NCBI GenBank assembly: GCA_005408345.1
Contig: SEMN01000352.1
Coordinates: forward strand, 470,249-534,248
Reading direction: 5' to 3'
DNA length: 64,000 bases
DNA from: Macquaria australasica
Taxonomy: Eukaryota; Chordata; Actinopteri; Centrarchiformes; Percichthyidae
Part shown: positions 40,201 through 53,600 of the stretch, one piece after another
How the letters are laid out: each line of letters opens with the position of its first letter
How positions within the stretch are numbered: the stretch's first letter is position 1
Position numbers and translations under genes: made by a program
Notes under the pieces: model-generated
Databases searched by the model: none
Told to the model about the DNA's origin: nothing
What the model saw: the letters and a program-made list of their open reading frames with translations, nothing else

Positions 40201-41639
40201 TATATCAGTCCAAGGGAATTTTAGAAAATGTGGTATCGGTGTCAAACAATTGAACATATTCCATTATTTTCCCTTCCCACTGCTTCTGACACATACTGTA
40301 TACTAGGACAGTTGTCTTAGATTTTTATCTGTCTCCAACTCCTAAACCGTAGCAGATGGGGGCAATCATTTGTAACGGCATTATAATGTGTCATTACAAC
40401 TGACTTCACACTCGTATTTAAATGGAGAAGAATCTACCTTGTGGCATCTACGCTGCACGAGTGGATGGAAACAACTCACCCGTGAAGGGCGTTCGAGCAA
40501 ACAAAATGCAAAATAATACCTCCGGATAACAAGACCTGTTTATCAGACGCTTAAAACCATAAGTCCTCTGCACCGCTGAGTGCTGACAGATGTGTGGGAG
40601 AACTCCAGGTAGAAAACAGAATGTGCAAAAAGTTGTTTGAAAAGAAAAGCTGCGGAATTCTTTCTAATAACTGCAATTTCATATCAGCAAGAAAACACTA
40701 CATTGGCCTGGTCTCTCACTGTGCAACAGCGGAATAAGCTTTAATAAATAGATCAGTAGCATAATAGGAAACCTATAGTAAGGTCTGAGCCATATTGCTA
40801 TAACCATGATGCTAAACTGACCATTGAAGAGCAAAATGGTCACAATAGAATCATGAATAATTGATCCAACTTTATTTCTTTCCAGTTACCAGATACCTCA
40901 ACTCAGGGTATTTGCCGATACAGATTCCTGATCCAATACTAGAGCTCTCTTTTTCCTAAATTTAAAATCTGTGTACCAAACTCAATGGAACTTATTGGGA
41001 TCATTTTATGTCAGGCTGTGGTGCTAAAAACTGACTTAATGATAATCGTCCCCAATACTGATCTGGCGTATCAGATTAGAGATGCGTCGACCCAGTACAC
41101 CAGATTGGTATCTGCCCCGATACTGCCCTTATTGAAAGGATCGGGTATCAGCCCTGATGTGACCGATCCACATTAAATACAGTTTATTTGTCTATGTCAT
41201 TATAAAATTAAGTGTTTCCACTATCAGTTACATTTTTTTAGTCAAGGTGGACTGTTAACTGTTAATCCCTGGCCTCATGCTACCTTACATAAAAATGATC
41301 CCAGTGAGTTCAGTGTAGTGATGTGTATTGGCAGATACCCTGAACTCTGGTATCAGGAGAGAAAGAGTAGGATTTGTGCATCCCTACAAAGAGAGGTCAA
41401 GTTTAACTTTGAAAACAGACTGAAACCTTTCATCTCTGCTGACTAATTTCTTTTCATTTCAGCCAAAGCAAGTGACTGTGCAGGTCTCAAAGAAATGTCA
41501 ATTTTTTTGGTATTTCAAAATTTCAGAATTCAGATTTCTGTGACATGATTTCATCTCATAACTGCCTTGGCCAGTCATCTCCGGTGGCTACAGACTGGAT
41601 GTTCCTCCCTGTGACAGGGCTCATCAGTCACCGGGCCAC

Positions 41640-41679
<40 letters not shown>

Positions 41680-44600
41680 GGAACGAAAACAGAGAAACAA
41701 ATACCTGCTCCACTAAAGCACATGATTGACAAAGAGGAGCCCCTATTCATCATGATGATGGAGCACCACTCAAGGAAACGGAGCATCCGCAATAACATCT
41801 GGGCCTATTGTTTTTCTCAATGATCTTCTGTCTCACTCACGGAAAAATGTTCCATTTTTAAGTCATGGCCTGATTGTTTATGAATATTTGCCAGAAAAAG
41901 AGGCCAATTTTAAAAGTTATTGTCTCCTTTATGTTTGTCCTCTTCTAACTTCTTGTTTCTTCGCCCTCTGAGTCTGTTTTCAAGAGCTCGTTTGTGTGTT
42001 TCTGAGCATCCGGATTGGCAGGATGCTACCACTGCAGTGCCACCTTGACTTACTGGGCTGTACTGTTTCCCCCCTCACACAGTGTTATGAGTCAGCAGTG
42101 GGACTGCTGCTCCATCAACGGAGGGCAACATGCTGCTAGAGACAAACCGAGACAGACAGATAGGGAGGGAAGCAGTGGGAGATGGTGATGATAATGATGT
42201 GTGTCTCCACGGGGGGCTGACACCTCTGACAACATGTCAGCGGTGCCGACCCAGATACCATAGGAGAGGTGCAGGAAGGACAATGGTTGCTTGTGAGAGC
42301 TTGTCAGGTAGTTACGGTATTTATGATGATAAAAGTAAAGCAAAACATACATGATTTAAACTCAAGGAACGCAATATTAAGCGCGAACTAACTTTGTTCT
42401 TGCAAAAGGCCTTTAAACAGTACTGTATATAGTATTGTGTATTGTTTTAATAATGTATCAGGGAAGGAAAACCTGTAAATTAGTTATTTTATTAAAATAT
42501 CATGTAACACAAAAACTCGCAGCTGAAACTCAACGTGGTACAATTACTTTAGAGTTAGTATCTCTTTAAGCCACCATGATCCATCTTACATATTCAATTG
42601 CTGTATTGAATACATTATTGCTTTTTAGCCACACTAGCAGCGTGATCCGTCAGTTGGTCCACAGTAAAATGTCCGAAAAAAATATTGATAGCCATGAATT
42701 CATGGTTCCCATATGACTTTGGTGATCCCCTGACTTTTCCTCTATCGCCACCACGAGGTTGATATTTGCGAGTGAAATGCCATGAAATTTAGTACAGTGC
42801 CACTAATTTGATCTTGCACCATCATTAGGTCAACATTTCACTTTGTCCAGTACTTTGGTTTATGACCAAATACCTGCAAAACTGGTGACATTCCCATCAG
42901 GCTCAGCTGTACTTTGTGTTTACTGCTAATTACAAAATGTTAGCATGCTAACACGTTAAACTAAACTAAGATTGTGAACATGGAACACTGTACCATGATA
43001 CCAATCATTATACCTGCTAAACATCAGTATGTTGGCACTGTCTTTGTGAGTATGTTAGCATGCTGACGTTAGGTCAAAGCACTGCTGTGCATAAGCATAG
43101 CCTCGCAGAGCCTTTAGCATGGCTGTAGACTCTTTAGTCTTGTTAAATTAAGAATATATTTACAGAATAATAACTAATTAAAATGTTACATTTTTATTTA
43201 CTCAACATATTTTTCTGTGTTCTTTAATAACACTAGCAATTGGTAATAGCGATATCAGATTTTTAATAGAGGTTAAACCTTAATCAAGCAGCCTCTATAA
43301 TAACAAAGCAGACATGCCGAAGGCAGGATTCTGATAGCTGATAGTGTTTAATTAAATGTAACCTCAGGATTTATTCCCCCGCAGTCTTTGACCCACAGTC
43401 TGCTCCTCTGGCTCCACTGAAGAGAAGCTTTATGTTTAAAAGCTTTAGTCTGCTGCACCTGGCCCTTGGGCTGAATCCCTGGCAGGTTTAAGTGTCGGAG
43501 CACAGCTGTGAGGGGCTTTTCTTGGCCTGCGAAGACAAGGCAGGGCAGTAGGCAGATTTCCCCTCGCTCATCCCTCAGCAGCCCGCCAGCCAGCAGCAGC
43601 AGGATGAGAAATGCATGACAATAATTGCTGAATTCAGGCGAACCTGGGAGTTAAATGTGAGCAGTAACGGCTTAAGCTGCATGCAGTTCACACGGCATCA
43701 GAACAATCTAATCAGTCCCAGACTGCAATTAATAGCCTTTCTTTGTTTAGTGAAGAAAGAAACGGCTTCTAGGTGTATGTCTAGAGAGCTACAGTACAAA
43801 TAACCCCATGTTACATACTGTCTAGAATTGGCTCGAAGCACAATAGCTTGATAACATGATGCTTTATCATCTTCTACAGACGTAATTTGTTTTGCTCGCG
43901 GATTCATAACTTCATGACATTTGGAAGTTTCCTCAACAACAACAACATTCTAACCACAATCCATTCCTCTCTTCTTTTTCTCTCTCATGTTCTCCTGCCC
44001 CCCTCCCCTTCCTAAAAGCCACAAGACAACACATCAATGATGAAGTGAGTCAAAGTGAGGCTGCAGAATAGCCTTCCATCCTGCACATGGCTCCATCTGT
44101 GAGGTACATAATCTCATGCTCCTCTCCTCTTTTAGCTAAAAACACTGTGATTTTGCCTTCTGTTTGCTCACTGGGGGTAATCTGACAGGGAGGTTTTTCC
44201 TCCACGAAGACTGCTAGTCTTCAGTATCAGCCTGTGTTGCTTTGCTGTGATCTGGAACGTGTGTTTGTGTGTGCTCCTGACTGAGCCGTGGAAGTATAAT
44301 TTGCTTTAATTGAACATGATTAGGTGCTTTATTGTAGATGTGACATGGGTTTACTAATAGGGAGAAAGGCTTCCGCAGGGCCAGATTGAGAGGCTTGGTG
44401 TTTAGAGTGATCTCTCCACTCACTCTGTCCCTGCCTCTGCGTTGCTGCCATATGCCTGTCTGATATCAGCACATGGTAGGCAACACACTCTTATCTGTGA
44501 GCCTGTTTATTTGTGTACCTGTTTATCTGTCTTCTCTTTCTCTCTGTGCCTCCTCCTCTCTCTCAATCCCCTGCTCCCTCCGTCCATCTGTTGTGAAAAG

Positions 44601-47600
44601 CATCCTGAGTATTTATCTGCCTGTCTCTCTGCCTTCTTGTCTAGCTGCAGCTCAAACAGGGTGGGAGCAGGTCAGCGCACTTTCGCTGCACCATTGTACA
44701 CTCAAACACACAATCAGGAGGGCATCTGATACCTTTCCCCTGCTTTCCTCCAGCTTATGAAAGATGTAAAATTTGAAGGGAGGGGGAATGCTCTTTCAGG
44801 AACCCTTGGAGTGGCCCCGAGGGATCTCCACACTAAGAGGGACAGATTAGCCAGTGACTGAATCCCACACTCTACCGCGGGACCTGTCTATTCATCCACA
44901 AAAGACGCCTCAGTGACGTTCTATTATTAGCGTATATAAACTAAACACGGCACTTATTGATGGCCCATGCTGCAGGAATCGACTCGAGCAAGACATCCAT
45001 ACTCCCTCAGAGAGTTACGGATGTAAGCGAAAAAGGAGAGGGGAGAGAAAAAGTAGGTTACTGAAGAAAGACCGACTGCCTCGCTCCATTTGTAAGCAGG
45101 GGAACACAAGCACTGGCAGGATGCAAAGTGTACAGTGTGTGCGCGCCATTGTGGTTTGTGCGTGTGAATGTGCCTGTGTGTCGCTGTGCAAAGAACAACA
45201 GAAAGGGTAGCATATCTTGATGCATGTGAGTAAATGTACTGTATGAGTGCACATCCTTTTGCACAAGCGTTTGCCTATACTGAATGGGCGTTTGCACTGA
45301 GTGTCCATTTGTGCAACAGTTTAGAGCTGCCTTCTGTGTGAATACCTTTGTTTTTCCATGTGCTTTTGTTTCATGCATGAAACACTGAATGTTATGTGAT
45401 AGCATTCATGTGAGGGTCCGTGCAAGGCAATGGTCCTGCAGAGTGCCAGTGTAACTGTCGGCTCTTCTCCACCGCTCCGTGTCTTGGCAACAGGGAGTGT
45501 GAGGGAACCAGTGAGAGCAGACAAAGACACCTCCTTCAGCCTGACGAATGCTGCAGAGCGGGGAGGCAGGCAGGCGAGAGATGGCCTCTGTGCAACAGCA
45601 TGGGGGTAAGAAGTGGGTCATAAGGAAATCCCCATATGGACGACCCCCACCCCACACCCTACCCCGCTGGGCACTGCCTGCACTGCCAGCAGCCCTCCAA
45701 AATCTAACCCAGAGCCTGGAGTGAGAGGCACGGAAGGGACAGACGCTTGGCTACATATACAATGAGCTGCCAGTTTATGAGGAACAATCTCTGCCTTGAC
45801 ACAGATTGTACATTCTAACAAGTCATATGTCACGTGACTGCATGTGCGTGGAAGACCAGCATTTCTTGTGTCAGTGAGTGTTAGTCAGCGTAATTGAATC
45901 GGTTAGTGCAGCTGAATTTTGAAATAGTTATAAATAAGGCAAGATTGTTGGCGAAGTGGCTGCTGATTTTACCATCAACCAAATGATTTGTTGTTTTGGG
46001 ATGTTTCAGTAATCTACCAAGAATGGTGTGAGCAAAAACAAAAACTGCTTGTGGATCAGAGGCATCAAAGCAGGAGAATGTCCTGCAAAACATCATGTAA
46101 AGAAGGTCATCTCAGAGTGCAGTAATTAATGGAATTAGTCTGTTGTAGCTCAATCAAGACAGAAAAACATGCTGGGTGGCAATGTGTTCTGCAAAGAACA
46201 AGAACATGTGTCTCCAGCGGGCAATGGAGCACCACATATGGACCACTGAGGAGAGCAAAAAAGTTGCTTGGTCAAACAAAATCCAAAGCAAAGGGTTCCT
46301 CATGCTGATAGACAAAGGATCCCGACTCAGAATCTGGATCCTGGTTCAGAATTTGGCTCAGCATGTTAACACACTGTGGAACAACACTTGTATCTCTCTG
46401 CAGGAGAGATTTCCTGCTGGAGCTTTACTGGCCTGCACCCATTCCAGCACCTTTGGGATGAGGTCCATTTCTACGTGGTATAATATTCGTACAACCAACA
46501 TCTTCTAGAATCCATGCCCAGATGAATTCATCTTGCTCTGAAGGTCAAAAGAGGCGCAACACACTTATAGCTAAATGCTGACAACTCAGTGTGGTTCAGA
46601 GGCAATGCTCCTTTCTTCATATTAGGCTTCAACTGACAAAACGAAACTGGCAAACCAATTTTACTGGTCTAACCCTACTCCACACACATTTTAGTCAAGT
46701 ACAAATGATCAAGGTTTGATCTCTAATAGCTGATAACTTTGTCCCAAGCTGTGAGATTGAGACCACAAGAGAGCTCATTGTGATGGAAAGTGATCTCAGT
46801 CTGGAAATATACCTGAAACTGGTTCTCACAAGTACAACACAGACACAGAAACACAATGTACATTTATGACTTTGTCTCTCACTTCTGTTTTCTCCTTTGC
46901 ATGCATACACACACCAAACACATGCTCTCACACACTTCTGCACCCACTGTCTCATACTCATGTCTTCCCACATTAACTTAATCTAAACTGGTTAATTATG
47001 AGATTCGTCGCTGTTAGCACCTGTTAGGTAATTGATGCCAATCACTGCCTTCTGGGGAGGAAAATTATCCTCCATAAAAACACGGTTTAGCTAGCATCAT
47101 CATCTCTCTTGCTTCCTCCTTCCTTTCTCTCTCCCCTGCTTATCAACCTGCGTGCCCTGTGCCTGCTGTTAGCAAATCATCCCAGAAAATAAATACGCAC
47201 TGCTATAAACAAATGTTGCAGCAATGGCCATGCTCATGGATAAAGCAGTCGTGGAATTCCATCCATCACAGATGGGTAGACAGTGTAGGAGTGTGGACGC
47301 GGTGATGGAGAAACCTGAGATGTCAGTTAGCAAACGCAATCAGAAAACAATAAATAATTTAGGACTGAGCTAATGCTGGAATGGTAATGGTGGCTCTGGT
47401 CAGAGTAGTGGTTGGCAAAGCAAGCTTGTGCTGCAGTTTCATGACTGCATTTTTATATTCAAACCGATAGTATTCTATAAAATTTTAAGACAAGTGTTGC
47501 AAAATTTAATCACAAGTCAACCACTTGATATTAAAGCCTTCACTCCAGGGTTGCTGCAGCTGTAGGGTAGGAGCCAAAGAAGGACACTTCAGCATGTGAT

Positions 47601-50600
47601 TGATTTTCTTCTCAGAGCTGATATTGATGCATGTCTGGCAGGTTGCAGATGTGCATGGTAAACATGTATTTCAGAAGATAATGATGATAATCTTCTTTCC
47701 AAATATTGGCTCACACGAAAGCTGCAAACTGCGCAATCGCTGGCAAATAGATAGGCTATTAAAGGTGTTGCATTTTAGCATCAATGAACCATTAATGCAA
47801 ACAAGACATAAACAAATGGATTATCACTTAGAGGTCTGGCAGCCTCTGTTGGGCCATACTCTGCACTTTGCTTTATTTGCTACTACTATGGATTTTACTG
47901 TATTCGTTTATGGCAGGGGGAGATTGCTTGCTAAAATGTAGGAGTGAAGAGAAAAGTAAAGATTTTAGAAAGCAGCAGAGTTGACTGGAAACATGGTAGT
48001 AATTTAAAAAAATACTAACATTGCCAGTGACATGACATGGGTGTGCAACGCTAATGAGCTTTAATTACTTCTGGGGCAGAACCCAGAAGTTCTGGTTTCA
48101 CTTTGGCTCTATTTGGTAGCAGACGGAGGCAGACAGAGAGGGGGGTATGACGCTGTGGCAATGTGGCAGGCACCCTAACCATTTGGCTATCAGGATGCCC
48201 TAGTGATATGCCTCTTAGTTTTGGAAGTAACGCTCTTCAAATGCAGAGTATCTCTCTTACTACAACCCCATGCACACCGCTTCAACATAGGGAGAAAGTT
48301 ACAATTATTAAGTTATGATTGGACAATCGCTGTTCGGGGGAGGAGTTTAGCGAACGGGCAATTGTTTACAATAATTCTATGAAGGTATCACATTTCATTT
48401 AATTTAATTTAAGATATATTAATGTTTTAAAAAGCTGAATGTAGCTAATGAAACTATTCTAACTATGCTGACAACTGATCAAAGCACACACTTTGAATTC
48501 CTAAACTAGACAGGGCTGCACAGAGACTTCCGTTTAACTGAACTTTTTACCAACAAAGTACAGAGAGAAAAGTCGCTTGTTTTCACATTCACAAAAGAAC
48601 CTGGAAAGGTATGTGATGCATTATAATTTAGCAAGGTACCTGGAGATAGATATTGTGGGTCAGGGGAGGCAGTTACACATAAATCTAATCTGTTGCGCAG
48701 GCAGTGCTGTGTGGAATGAGTTATACATCATTTATGGCTTTTAACTGTTGATCTTAGGACGATGCAGAGCCTGCTGGAACAATGTACACAATCAGAGAGG
48801 AGGAGGCGATCAGAAAGAGAGAAAGAAGTATGGGACGAAGAGGAAGTGGGTGACGGTTGGGATGTATTGAGGGTGCAGATTAAAATCAATACAAACATAT
48901 GGCTGGACTAAATGGCTCAGGTACAGCCAGATGAAATTCAATATGGTTCTGAAATAACATGAGCAGCAGACAGGCAGCTAAGTGAAATGTTTGCCCTCAA
49001 GGCCATGTATGCAAAATGTCACATTGAGGCCTACCTACTGTACAAAAGCACACATACACATGCATTAACACACATACATGATGGGATGGGCAGAAACCAG
49101 CGTTTTCAGTTGAACTTCATTTACAAAAACGAGAACTTGAGACTCTGACTGCCTGAAGATTTAACTTGAATCAAGTTTTGACCTTTCAAAATCCCAGAAC
49201 AATAAAAAATTAATAAAACAGCATCAGAGAGGCCTTGCATAGCCACCAAACCTTGAATATTTCATTATTAGGCCTGTGTATTGAAAAGACTTGGTCTCAG
49301 TTATGTATAAAACACTAATACAGCATTAAAGGTAAATTGTTCAGATGCCATGTTACTTTACAGGTCAGCATTTAGAGATCTGAAATACTTTGTTGAGACT
49401 TGACTTGGAAAGCTTATAATGCTCATGATAACATTGTCACCACAAAGTCCGTTGGGCAATACACTTGAGTGGGACAAGACATGTTATAGTAATCTTTATA
49501 CTATACTGTTTCTGCAGATTGTACAGTATACAAGAAAATCAACTTTCAAACTGCGACTTTAGAATGTCACTGCAGATTAAACTTCACAAAAAGACAGTAA
49601 CAATGTTTTTTCCAAAAATGTTATAGTTAGTTTTCTGAGGTGTTCCTAAGGCTGATTCATCACCACCCATAATTAGTTTAAATTTCTTTTTTCAGCTGTG
49701 AGCTGCTCCTCTGTTTGCTTTGTGCATTGTGTTGTGGGGGGAAAAAAGTATATAATGACATTAACTGACTTTATTGTGTCACTTTTTCAGTGTGCACAAA
49801 CTACATACTCAAAACCTGCTTTAGAAGGTTATGTGGTATGGATCTGGGATACCTTTGTTTTCTCAGCCTGGGTGTTTGTGTAAATCCTGTCTGATCGCCT
49901 GACTGCTCGTGACTGCCACTTCTCCAGATATCAGCAATTAGCTTGGTTAACACAATATTATTATTACCATCAAGAACGATGGCCAAAGCTATTCAAATAA
50001 GACCTAGGTAGTAATAAACCAGAATTACCCTAAAAACAAGCTAGCAGAAACCAAAAGTGGATGTGAGAGAAAACGTATTCAGAATCGCATACAAGCATGT
50101 TTGTACCAATTACCTGTGAATACACACGTTCATGCATTCACATTCATACAAACATACAATATACACACTCCAAACCCCATTCTCTCCATCTACCTAACCA
50201 CTGTCTTCTCATTGTCTACCAGCAACAGCAAGAAATCAATGTCTCTCATCTTCTACCTGTAAACTATGCATGGCTGGTGCACCTGCCACATTCACGTCAG
50301 TACTGTTGGTTCACACTTGACATGTAACAGATTCGCCGATGCTTCAGCAAATGGGGACTTTGTACACAGATTGACTTGTTTTTCCAGTTCAGGACTAAAT
50401 GAATGTCAAAGCACAGAAGCCACATTACCACAACACTGGAATGTTGCCATTGTGTCCTCGAAGGCGAAACGCAACAGGGAGCTTTGTCTGAATTCTATCT
50501 GCTCTGCGTCTTCCCACTTTCATATCAGGAGAGGCCTGAAAGATCGATGGTCTCAGTATAGATTTCCTCACTCTATCTTTTGGCAAACACTCTCAGCCTC

Positions 50601-53600
50601 CCCTCTGCTGGCTCCGTCCTTTCTTTCTTTTTCACAATCTTTCTTTTCTCATCTCTCGTCCTCCACTTGCACTCCCCTTGTCTCATTTTTGTTCCCTCAC
50701 TTTATTTCTCTCTCTATCTTTCAGACTTGGCATGTACAACATATCAGAATAGGAAAGAAAAAAGGCACTTTCAGATCCCCTCTGCTTCCATTTGCCAAGA
50801 TTCCTGAGGGGGACTGATTCAATCGCTGCCTGCTGGTGAGGTTGACACATCTAAAGGTACCTCTCCCTCCGGATGCCTGTCTCTTATGCTTCTCTACAAT
50901 TCCTATTTTTCTACTCGCTGCAGCACTCAATGCAATTGCCAGTCTCTCCGTAGTGAAAAAGTACCTTTCTTGTGTGACTGGAGATGGTTATCATATGTGC
51001 AAAGACGTATGGAGTTGTGTCATTATAAGTAGACACTCAAGGGAAGTATTAAATCGTCACATAGGAGCTCTACACACAATAATAGAGCTAAATAAAAGTT
51101 GAATGCATCATCACAGGCACAGTATGGTGTATTATAGATTACTGGGCAGCCACCTAAATTAACATGCTCTCTGATTTTCCAATAAGGTAAGGCCCGTTGG
51201 GATTATGAAGCTCATTAAGTTGCTTTGTGCACAGACACAGTGCCATGCTGCTGCCTGTGATCTGATGAGAAGATACTGAAATGGTGCATTTGCATATATG
51301 CATGAGACTAAACATGGTGGACAATGAAAGGGCAGGAAAACAATCCAAATTTCCATATTGAGTCAACAGGTTCACCAAACCAACAAGAGTGTGCTTTTTG
51401 GCAAGAAAGGATTTCAGGTGTGTGGCTTTGAAATTGCTAATGTAAATGAATCCCGGAGCTAAATAAATTAGTTTTAGTTATTTATTCAGGAAGGAGTGAT
51501 GGCACAGCATTTGTGCTTGAATTTTCACAGTGACTTACAGACTTTGGAGCCTCCCAGCACACCTGTAACTGCTGAATATGTTATGGATTTATTATCTCGC
51601 TCAAGTTCACCTCAGCAGCAATCATTGATCAGGGAAGAGTTTTTCCACCAACTCACACTCACTTTTCCCTCCCTCACTCTTTTTAATGCAGTGAATTATC
51701 AAATGATTTTGGGTAACACATACACTTCACTTCCTCTGCACCATCACTTTACTTTCACTCATGACCAAAGTATGCAACCATAGATGCAAGCAACAAACAT
51801 GACCAGATAACTGTGTTAGCATCAAATGGGATTTGTGTTTTTAGCAGAGACATATTTCTGCATGTTATTGTAAAAAATAATACTGTGTGGAACATACTGA
51901 GCATACAGAGGGACAGAGGGCAGGTACTTTGAAATTAGTTGACATTTTGGGAAATATTGTTATTTTCTTTCTTGCAGAGAGTTAGATGAGAAGATTGATT
52001 GAGAAGCTGTTCCTTTAGTGCTACTGTTTGAAACTGGGTCATCATTGCAATCCAGTGCAACTGTTTTTAATGCAAGTTGACCACATCTGGAAGGAGCAAG
52101 CTACAACCTTTTATACTCAAAACATAAAAGATTTTAAAGAAAAAATAGTTGCTCACTGATAACATTACGTATTCAATCAGTGTGTTCTCCTTGACTCTCT
52201 TGTTTGACACTGAGGTGATTCTGGCTGCGCTAAGCTTTCACTAACAGTTTCGGGTTAGATGTGGGCAAAAATAAAGAAAAGACAACATCTGACCTTTCCT
52301 GAAGGAAAATCTCCTGAAACAACAACAAAAAAGTCCCAAGAAAAGTCTGATCTCCCGGTTTAAATCCTCCAAGGAAGGAGATTTGTTGTTCAATTATAGA
52401 CTCTACTCGTTCCCAATATCACAACACAAAACATACAATGCAACACTCTGAACATGTTTATCAGTTCCCTCTAAGCCTGTTGCATACATATACTGTAAAT
52501 GACTAGAGACAGAAACGCACTTCTGCTTCTCTCTGGGGAAAATAGCGAGAATGTCATTTAGAAACAGCGAGGAAAAACAACACAAGGAGTAGAAAGAAGA
52601 ACAAATTCTGTAACCAGAGACAAGAAATGCCAAGAGAAAAGGCAACAGTGGCCAGAAGCCGAGGGGAGCTGAGAGTAGGGCGATTGCTGCAATCAGAAGG
52701 GTGGAAAACAAAACTCCTTCTCTGTTTTTGTGAGTCGTTCCAGGCTGGTAATTTGTAAGCAGGCAGACAGGCACAAGATCTGTCGGAGCGAGAGCCCAGC
52801 ATCGTGACGCATTTCGCCCAGCCACATGTCCCCTATCCATGGGCCAGTGCCCAGCAGGATGGGGGGTGGTGGGGGCGAGGGCTGTAAGCCTTTCCACGAG
52901 TTTGTGTGCTTCAGTGTTTGTGTGTGTCCATATGTATGTACGAGGATGGGAGGGTGAGCGGCGGGAAGGCTGCCAATGTGTCCCTACCTCCTCGGGGTAG
53001 GGTGGCGAGCGAGCCAGGCCATACTGAAGCCTGCAGGCGAAAGAAAGAGAAAGAGGTGGAGCTTGCTCTCCCAAGAACACCACCCTGAGTTTGGTGATGG
53101 GTGTGTGTGGGGAGGGGTGGCATGGATGGCGCATGGGGATTGGGGGTGTGGGGTGTGGGGGGGTTTCACAAATGTGCTCCCTGCCTGTGACTTAACATCG
53201 CTGGTGGCATCAGTCAGCTAGCCAAGCAAATCTGCTGCCTGCCCCCGGGCCGTGTGAAACACAGGCCTGGAACAGAATACATGTGTGTATGGAGGCTGTA
53301 CACGTGTGGGTGCCTTTGGGTGTCCGTATGCGTGTGTGTGCATAAGGAAGAGAAAAGAAAAAAGAACCTTCAGCACCTTAGGGACATGGGAAGTGATCTG
53401 TTGCTTTGGCCGGTTAATCCAAAACAGACTGTTCTCTTTCAAAGCCAAGACTTTCAAAATGAACACACAGAAAAGTGACTGACCAACGCAAGGCTTAGCT
53501 CCTATAATACTGTAAGTGTAATAAGATGAACTGTTCTCCAGGGGTTCCCAACCTTTTTTTTTTTAGTCTAGTCATATTAGTCTAGTCATATTCCAAAATG

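Noticed and set aside
50266..50817. 183-codon open frame on the plus strand
   Set aside because: The second half is a TTT/TCT-rich run giving Ser/Phe/Leu, with no domain and no conserved motif.
52403..53134. 243-codon open frame on the minus strand, the longest unexplained one
   Set aside because: It has no recognisable domain, is rich in Pro/His/Ser from GT/GA-rich DNA, overlaps equally open frames on the other strand and lacks splice or promoter context. A chance frame is the simplest reading.
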